Below are positions 58,795-64,000 of a stretch of 64,000 bases of DNA, one piece after another (position 1 is the stretch's first letter; each line of letters opens with the position of its first letter). This DNA comes from Celoporthe dispersa (taxonomy: Eukaryota; Ascomycota; Sordariomycetes; Diaporthales; Cryphonectriaceae). The DNA is taken from NCBI GenBank assembly GCA_016584495.1, contig WAID01000009.1, positions 1,798,001 to 1,862,000 of the forward strand. The letters are read 5' to 3'. The notes under the pieces were generated by a model. The model was not told the DNA's origin, ran no database searches, and saw only the letters and a list, made by a program, of their open reading frames with translations. Both the position numbers and the translations under genes were made by a program.

Positions 58795-61700
58795 TCAATC
58801 TCTCACAAGGACATTGGCGAACGATGCCGAGATCTCACTGGGCGTGGGACCGACGTGTACATCTGGCAGTGTCGACAAGCCAGCTGCAATACGCTCCTCC
58901 ATTAGCTTCAGCATCACGCTCGGCACGCTCTCGTCAGTGGCCCGAATCGTGAGCCGGACCATCTAGACACACACGAGTTAGCCATTGCTTCCGGGTTCCA
59001 GAGAGGTGGTTGGGTATCTCACCTGAGAGCCATAGTTTGGCTCCAGCCTCATCAGGCATCCGAACTTGCCGCCCTCCGACGTGTGCAAGACGCTTGCGCC
59101 CACAAAGTTCTTGCGATTCGGGTCGACACCGTCCAGGATACCCCACCGGAAACCCAACACAACCGACCGCACGTGGCCCTCGGTAATCTCGCGGTTCTGG
59201 CTGCCAGGCTTCAGCCCAATCACCTTTGCGCTTCTCGGGGTGCACCGCCGATCTGTTTCCATCTCCTGAAGAAATCATCCCCTGTGAGCTCTGCTGGGTC
59301 CATGAACTTGTGCGCCGTGACGGGAAGCTTCAGGGTCACGGCCTGCAGGGCGCCGGCGAGATAACTGATCCTCATGGTCGGACTCTTCTCGAAGACCTTC
59401 TTCGCCTCGAACATGATGACCTGCTGGCACTGGCTTCCTTGCGCGACTGTAGTGTCGGGCAGGCCTTTGATGTCCCAGGTCAGCTTGTCCCTCTCGCTCT
59501 CGTCCAGGTCTATCGTCGTCGTGAAAGAGCTCATGACCGTCGGGGTCTTGTTCATGAAGTACATGATAAGACAGGCCATCTGTCCACGATACTCAGACCG
59601 CACGCCGACCTGCAACTGGCCGTCCTCAAAGAGAACGCCGTCAGGCTTGACCAGCAGCCGGTTGAAGCCTTTCTCCCACCCTGGCGACAGGTGGGCCGCA
59701 CTCGCGAGGTTCGGAGGCTTCGTCTTGGGCTCTGCAGCTCCGATGTTCGACATGTCGAGGCCAGCCAGATCATTGGCTGCCTGGTGACCGTTCGTGCCGT
59801 TGACATGTCCGTTGCCGTTGGTCGTCTGCGAGCTGAACGTCCTCTTGAGCCCAGGGTTCTTGGCCATGTTGAGCTCGTGGGCGTCGTTGTTCGCTGACTT
59901 CCCGCCGACCACCCAGGTGCGTCTATCACTAGTATTCGCATGTTTTTGGTGTAGGCGGGACAGAAGCGCCGACTGTCGTTCGGGGAAGGGTGGCATTTCG
60001 TCGCAGACCGTCCGCAGGAGGTCGTCCGTCGGGAGCGTGGCCAGGGTCAGGTACTCACAGGCTCGCTGCTGGAGCTCTGAGTCGAGGGTATGGCTGTATA
60101 TGTCGAACACGTGGAGCAGCTGGGGCTTGATCTCGGGGAACAGGTTGACATATTTGACAAAGCAAGAGAGGATCATGGCGCGCGTGCTGGACGAGCAAGC
60201 CGGCAGCTTGCTGTGCAGCCCCATGAACTGCTCAATCGGGCTGCAGCCCTGGTCTTCGGCGATGAGGTGCCCAAATTCTCCGAGAATATAAGCCCCGATC
60301 TTGACGAGCGTCTCGTGGCAGTGGTCCTGTTTGACGTATTGCAGCGAGTTCTTGGCTGCGTACACTTGCAGCTCCTCGTTGTTCGTAACAATCTGGATGA
60401 CCCGCTGCCAGACCTCGTCGCTCACGTGGTCGCCCGCCATCGCGATCAGTCGCAGGGATATGTCGACATACCACTGCACATCGGTAGCATACTTCTCGGT
60501 CAAGATGGCGATCTTGAGGACCATCTCCTCCCGGATCGCAAAGTCGGCGTTCTGGAGGTAGCGGAGCAGTTCTCCGACGATCGGCTGGGCATTGGTCGCA
60601 TCGCACATGCTGTAGAGCACGTCGAGGCCTTTCCGCCGGACGCTGATGTCCCGATCCTTCAACGAGCCGATGATGACCTCCTGATGCTGCTTGATGGGGT
60701 CCAGCGTGTCGGCGCGAGCTGCGAGGTGGGTCATGGCCTCGAGGCCCAGGTATCGAACATTAGTCTCCCTAGACTGAATGAACTTGCCGAGCCTCTGAGA
60801 GATCTGCTGCATCAAAGCATGCTCTGTGTCGAGGTGGATGATGAGGTTGATAGCCTCAAATAACACCGCGTTGAGAGCATTGTTCTGCTGCACGTTCTTG
60901 TTCGTCTCCATGGCCAGGTCGAGAATCTTTTGCAGAGACAACCGGATCATGTCGCGCACGTGGCTGTCGTCTGTGGTGGTCATCAGTCTCTGCAGTTATC
61001 TACGCCTCAAGGGTGTGTCTCTCAGGCTGGTACGAACCTGACGGTGGGAAGTACTGCAGCAGCCTTAGCAGCTTGACCTGGATCCAGGGGCACGGGACCT
61101 TGTAGTATAGGTAGTCCGGTGCGTAGTCGCCGTCGATGAGTATCCTCTTCAACCTTGCTGCGGCCTTCGCATAGGCGCCCTTGTACTGTTCCAGGTTATC
61201 CTGCGCCAGTGCCATCACAAGCGAGGTCACCGAGAGTGCAACGCCCAGGTCCAAGTCGTCCATGATCGAGATGATGCGCTCGGCCCATTGCGGTTCGATT
61301 ATGTCGGGGTATTTTCTATATAGTCGGAGGAGGGTGAGGGCTGCCTTTTTCTTGACGAACGACTTTGATGTCCTGCCAGTCTAGGTCAGCATCGCGCGGG
61401 TGAACAGGTCACACACAGGATACGCACGGTGATATCAGGAGCCTATGTACGTCACCGCTCAGGGCCTCTCCGATTTCCCTCCCACCAACGTTGGCGATGG
61501 CGTGCAGGGCAAGACAGTTGAACAACTCGTTGACATCAAGAAGATCTTTTCTTATACTGTTCACAACCAGAGGCAGGAGCTCGTGCTTCTCGTGCAGGAA
61601 GAGGGTCATGGCGAGGTATCCGATCTGCTTCTCGGAGTATTTGTTCGCGGAGACGAGGTTGACCGCCTCGAGGTGGCCAAAGTCGACGTTCCAGCCGAGG

Positions 61701-62158
61701 ATATAAATGTAGAGGAGCTGAAGATGGCATGGTCAGCTGTCGTAGCCCCCCTTCCTCCTCTGTGGTCTCCAGCGCGTACCTTGCAGACATATTTCTTCTT
61801 GTGGTAACCACTGAGGTTGCCATCTGTGTCCGCGTTAGCCTCGCACCGCTCTCGGGATCGTGAATCGGGGCCTTCGGTCGCAAACCTTTGAACTTTTGTC
61901 TGCAAGCAAGCACAAGAAGTCAGTAGGCCATTGGTAGAAATCGGAGGAGGACCCTTGCGGCCGCAGCGACCGGCATGCCGCGGGGGACGGGGGCCAGCAG
62001 CTCCCTCACCTAATATTTGCCAGCTCCTTGTTGATGCGCTTCTCCTCCAGCTCTCGCGCTCTTGCGTTTCTCAGGTCTGCAATGAACTGGACGAGACCGC
62101 GCATGTTCGAGTTGTTGGAACTCGACCGGCCGAGGAAGCCGGCAGCTGTGGACGACAT
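58795..62158 (-). CDS. APL3: AP-2 adaptor complex subunit alpha
   Basis: Seven exons: 62158-62010, 61899-61886 (14 bases), 61823-61780, 61717-61428, 61372-61038, 60970-59023 and 58962-58795; 982 residues after correction, the family's usual length. It has the N-terminal R-G-L-V-Q-F-I-A-D-L-R, the trunk of HEAT-like helices with D-G-N-L-S-G-Y-H-K-K-K-Y-V-C-K and Y-L-G-L-E-A-M-T-H-L, an Asn/Gly/His hinge (about 655-675), and the ear domain with F-F-R-R-W-K-Q-I-G-G. Alpha is a large subunit of the clathrin adaptor at the plasma membrane and binds PIP2 and endocytic partners. One A is missing in AAA at 59225-59227, giving a false stop just after the W-K-Q-I-G-G block. It is divergent from NDUFAF5. 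Confidence 0.95.
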
Positions 62159-62825
62159 GATGGAGATCCGGGGCCCGGGGGGTTCCGCGACAGAGGACGA
62201 CGATGTAGCACGAGGAGATGGATCGAGCCGGCGGGATGCAGTCTTATGCAGCAGCAGGTGGTGATGAGGTCAGACGGTCGAGCTGATCCGTATACAATGC
62301 GAGGGCGGGATCACCCATGAGACATCGCCGCAAGAACAGGCGTCGGTTCGGTCGGGCGGGAGCAAAGGCGAACAAGGTGGTAAAGGGAATCACTGCTCGT
62401 AGTGGACGGTGGGTTTCAGGTGGACGGCGCCGGCATGGTCAGAGAAGGGACCCTGGAAGGACAAGGAGGAGACGGGCAGGTAAGGGCCGGGGATACGACG
62501 CGACTTCCTGCGACCTTGGGAGGAGGGGCGAATGGTTCGGTTCGAAGCTCGCGGCGGTGCTGTGTGCTGTCGACCTGACAAAAGGGGATGGGATGGGATT
62601 GAATGCTGGTCTGGCCTAGTGGAGAGTCGCGGCCCGTTTCGAGGCACGCAGCGGAGACTGGTCAGTTGATGCACGGACCCCTCGACTCGAGTAATCAACA
62701 GCGAAACAACCAACAATCCAATTGAGCATGTACAACAGATAAAGTACCATGTACTGTGTACCGTAGCCCGACCTCTTGTCATGCCTTCTCCTCTGGTGGC
62801 TGGATGCGACGAGAAGCCTGAAAAA

Positions 62826-62857
<32 letters not shown>

Positions 62858-63454
62858 TATGAGAGAGAGAGATATGAGAGAGGCCCTGCTGAACAACACC
62901 AGCCCTGAAATTGGATCCTGGATGCTGTCTGTCCCGTACAGAGAGAAGCTGGTTCCCATCCGGAACGAGAGCCCAGAACCTATTGCAGACGAGGTACCAC
63001 AGTACACACAGAGAGGTAATATCATTACACAAGCCACTATCAATGTAATTGCCTCGACGACCCATCCTTTTCAGCCGCCACCAAGTTTGCTTCTGCACAA
63101 CGGACCGGCGACAGGGGCAGTAAGGAAGACACAAAGACACGTGGGAAACGATAACCTTACTTTCCCGTAAAGTACTACTTTCCCACTGCTATTATGGGTA
63201 CATGCTAAAGTACCATCGCATACATACTAACATGGTAATTAGCGTATGCAGATTGCATAAGCCGGCTGCTGGCTGCTGTTACGCCAAAAGGTCCCTCAAG
63301 CGGTAGTGACCGCTCGATGACGTTTTTTTTTTTTTTTTTTAGAGCCTCGAGCTCTCGCTAGCTAGAGCTCCCACAGCAGGCCCCCTCCCCCCACCCATCT
63401 CCGTTGTATCTCTTGTCCACAACCTCACTCCCTCGCACCATGTAAGATTCTACC
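62159..63454. promoter_or_regulatory. Divergent AP-2 alpha/NDUFAF5 promoter region
   Basis: About 1.3 kb between divergent starts. Contains a GA microsatellite (62832-62880) and a T17 tract (about 63325-63341). No gene recognised. Confidence 0.5.
62832..62880. repeat. GA microsatellite
   Basis: An almost pure (GA)n run with two ATAT interruptions, in the AP-2 alpha/NDUFAF5 spacer. Confidence 0.85.
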
Positions 63455-64000
63455 ATGAGCACGACCCTGTTACGAGCGCGCGCGCCTCGACTTACCCAGG
63501 CTGCAACTGCAACCTGCCGCCGCGCATACGCCTTCCAGGCCTCCGGGGCACCCGTCTTCGAGGTCTTCAACCGTCGCACCAAATGGCTGCAGAAGGAGAG
63601 GGCAGCCTCCGACGTCGAGGGCAGCAGGCAGGCCGACTACCTCAAGGATGAGGTAGCTACCCGCCTCTGCGAGCGTCTCCCTGGTAAACGACTCACCACC
63701 TCCTCCGCTATTCCCCTCCTATCCCCCGTCCGCCAGCTGACCGCCCCTCGCCGCAGGACATCAAACGCCATTTCCCCCGCGCCCTCGACCTCGGCGCCAA
63801 CACCTGCAACATCGCCCGCGCCCTCGTGCGTGAGAACCCGGACCCGGACCCGGCGCGGCCCATCTCGCCGCCCCTGTCGACCCGCATCACCGAGCTCGTC
63901 GCTGCCGACGCCTCGCACGCCCAGCTGTACCGCGACGCCGACCAGCCCTTCAACGACAGCCTCTCCATCACGCGGCACGTGCTGGACGACGAGGAGTCCC
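63455..64000 (+). CDS. NDUFAF5: NDUFAF5-like complex I assembly factor (partial)
   Basis: Two exons visible, 63455-63683 and 63757 to beyond the window. The Arg/Ala-rich, acid-poor N-terminus (L-L-R-A-R-A-P-R-L) looks like a mitochondrial targeting peptide. F-E-V-F-N-R-R-T-K-W-L-Q-K-E-R and the SAM-binding-fold motif L-D-L-G-A-N-T-C-N-I-A-R-A-L identify the family, which hydroxylates an arginine of a complex I core subunit early in assembly. One extra C (CCC at 63679-63681) shifts the end of exon 1; without it, R-L-L joins D-I-K-R-H-F-P-R in frame. About 157 residues are seen; the rest is off the right edge. Confidence 0.9.
   Translation, partial: MSTTLLRARAPRLTQAATATCRRAYAFQASGAPVFEVFNRRTKWLQKERAASDVEGSRQADYLKDEVATRLCERLPGKRLTTSSAIPLLSPVRQLTAPRRRTSNAISPAPSTSAPTPATSPAPSCVRTRTRTRRGPSRRPCRPASPSSSLPTPRTPSCTATPTSPSTTASPSRGTCWTTRSP

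Overview
The window looks like nuclear DNA of a filamentous ascomycete, most likely a sordariomycete. Genes are short-intron eukaryotic genes with GT-AG introns and CTRAC-type branch sites, UTRs are rich in CT/GA/CA tracts, and the gene set includes a group X hybrid histidine kinase, UDP-galactopyranose mutase, a fungal NLR, TFIIH p44, CPSF73, TAF4 and AP-2 alpha. I cannot place it to species. I find 18 supported protein-coding genes plus one possible partial gene at the left edge, and no convincing tRNA, rRNA or transposon.

Layout: 1-54 (-) possible partial gene, then about 4.7 kb without genes; 4746-7479 (-) ankyrin/DIL protein; 8786-16969 (-) about 2,480-residue hybrid histidine kinase; 18949-20807 (-) UDP-galactopyranose mutase; 24866-26286 (+) nucleotide-sugar-type transporter; 27656-28464 (-) ribosomal protein eL27; 28897-29146 (+) NCE101-like 58-residue protein; 29380-30204 (-) TTC36-like; 31292-32566 (+) 4-hydroxyphenylpyruvate dioxygenase; 33118-34800 (-) SSL1; 35869-37168 (-) fructosamine-kinase-like; 38144-43082 (+) lipase-NACHT-WD40 NLR; 45255-47298 (+) CCCH zinc-finger protein; 48207-49139 (+) SEC65/SRP19; 49839-52939 (-) YSH1; 53790-55795 (+) TAF4; 57116-58184 (+) YggS/PLPBP; 58795-62158 (-) AP-2 alpha; 63455-64000 (+) NDUFAF5, cut by the window edge.

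Most of this is core housekeeping. Two neighbour pairs make biochemical sense. UDP-galactopyranose mutase lies divergent to a transporter that could carry its product into the Golgi. The TTC36-like gene lies divergent to HPPD, the enzyme that TTC36 stabilises in mammals. The accessory part is about 35-45 kb: an AT-richer stretch carrying a kinase-like gene with two lost catalytic aspartates, divergent to a fungal NLR.

Ten of the genes contain apparent single-base indels (12 in total), mostly in short C or G runs. Several of these genes are essential in yeast, so the indels are best read as consensus errors in the assembly, and naive gene models here will be wrong. Exon coordinates below were worked out by hand from splice signals and reading frame; no alignment was run.
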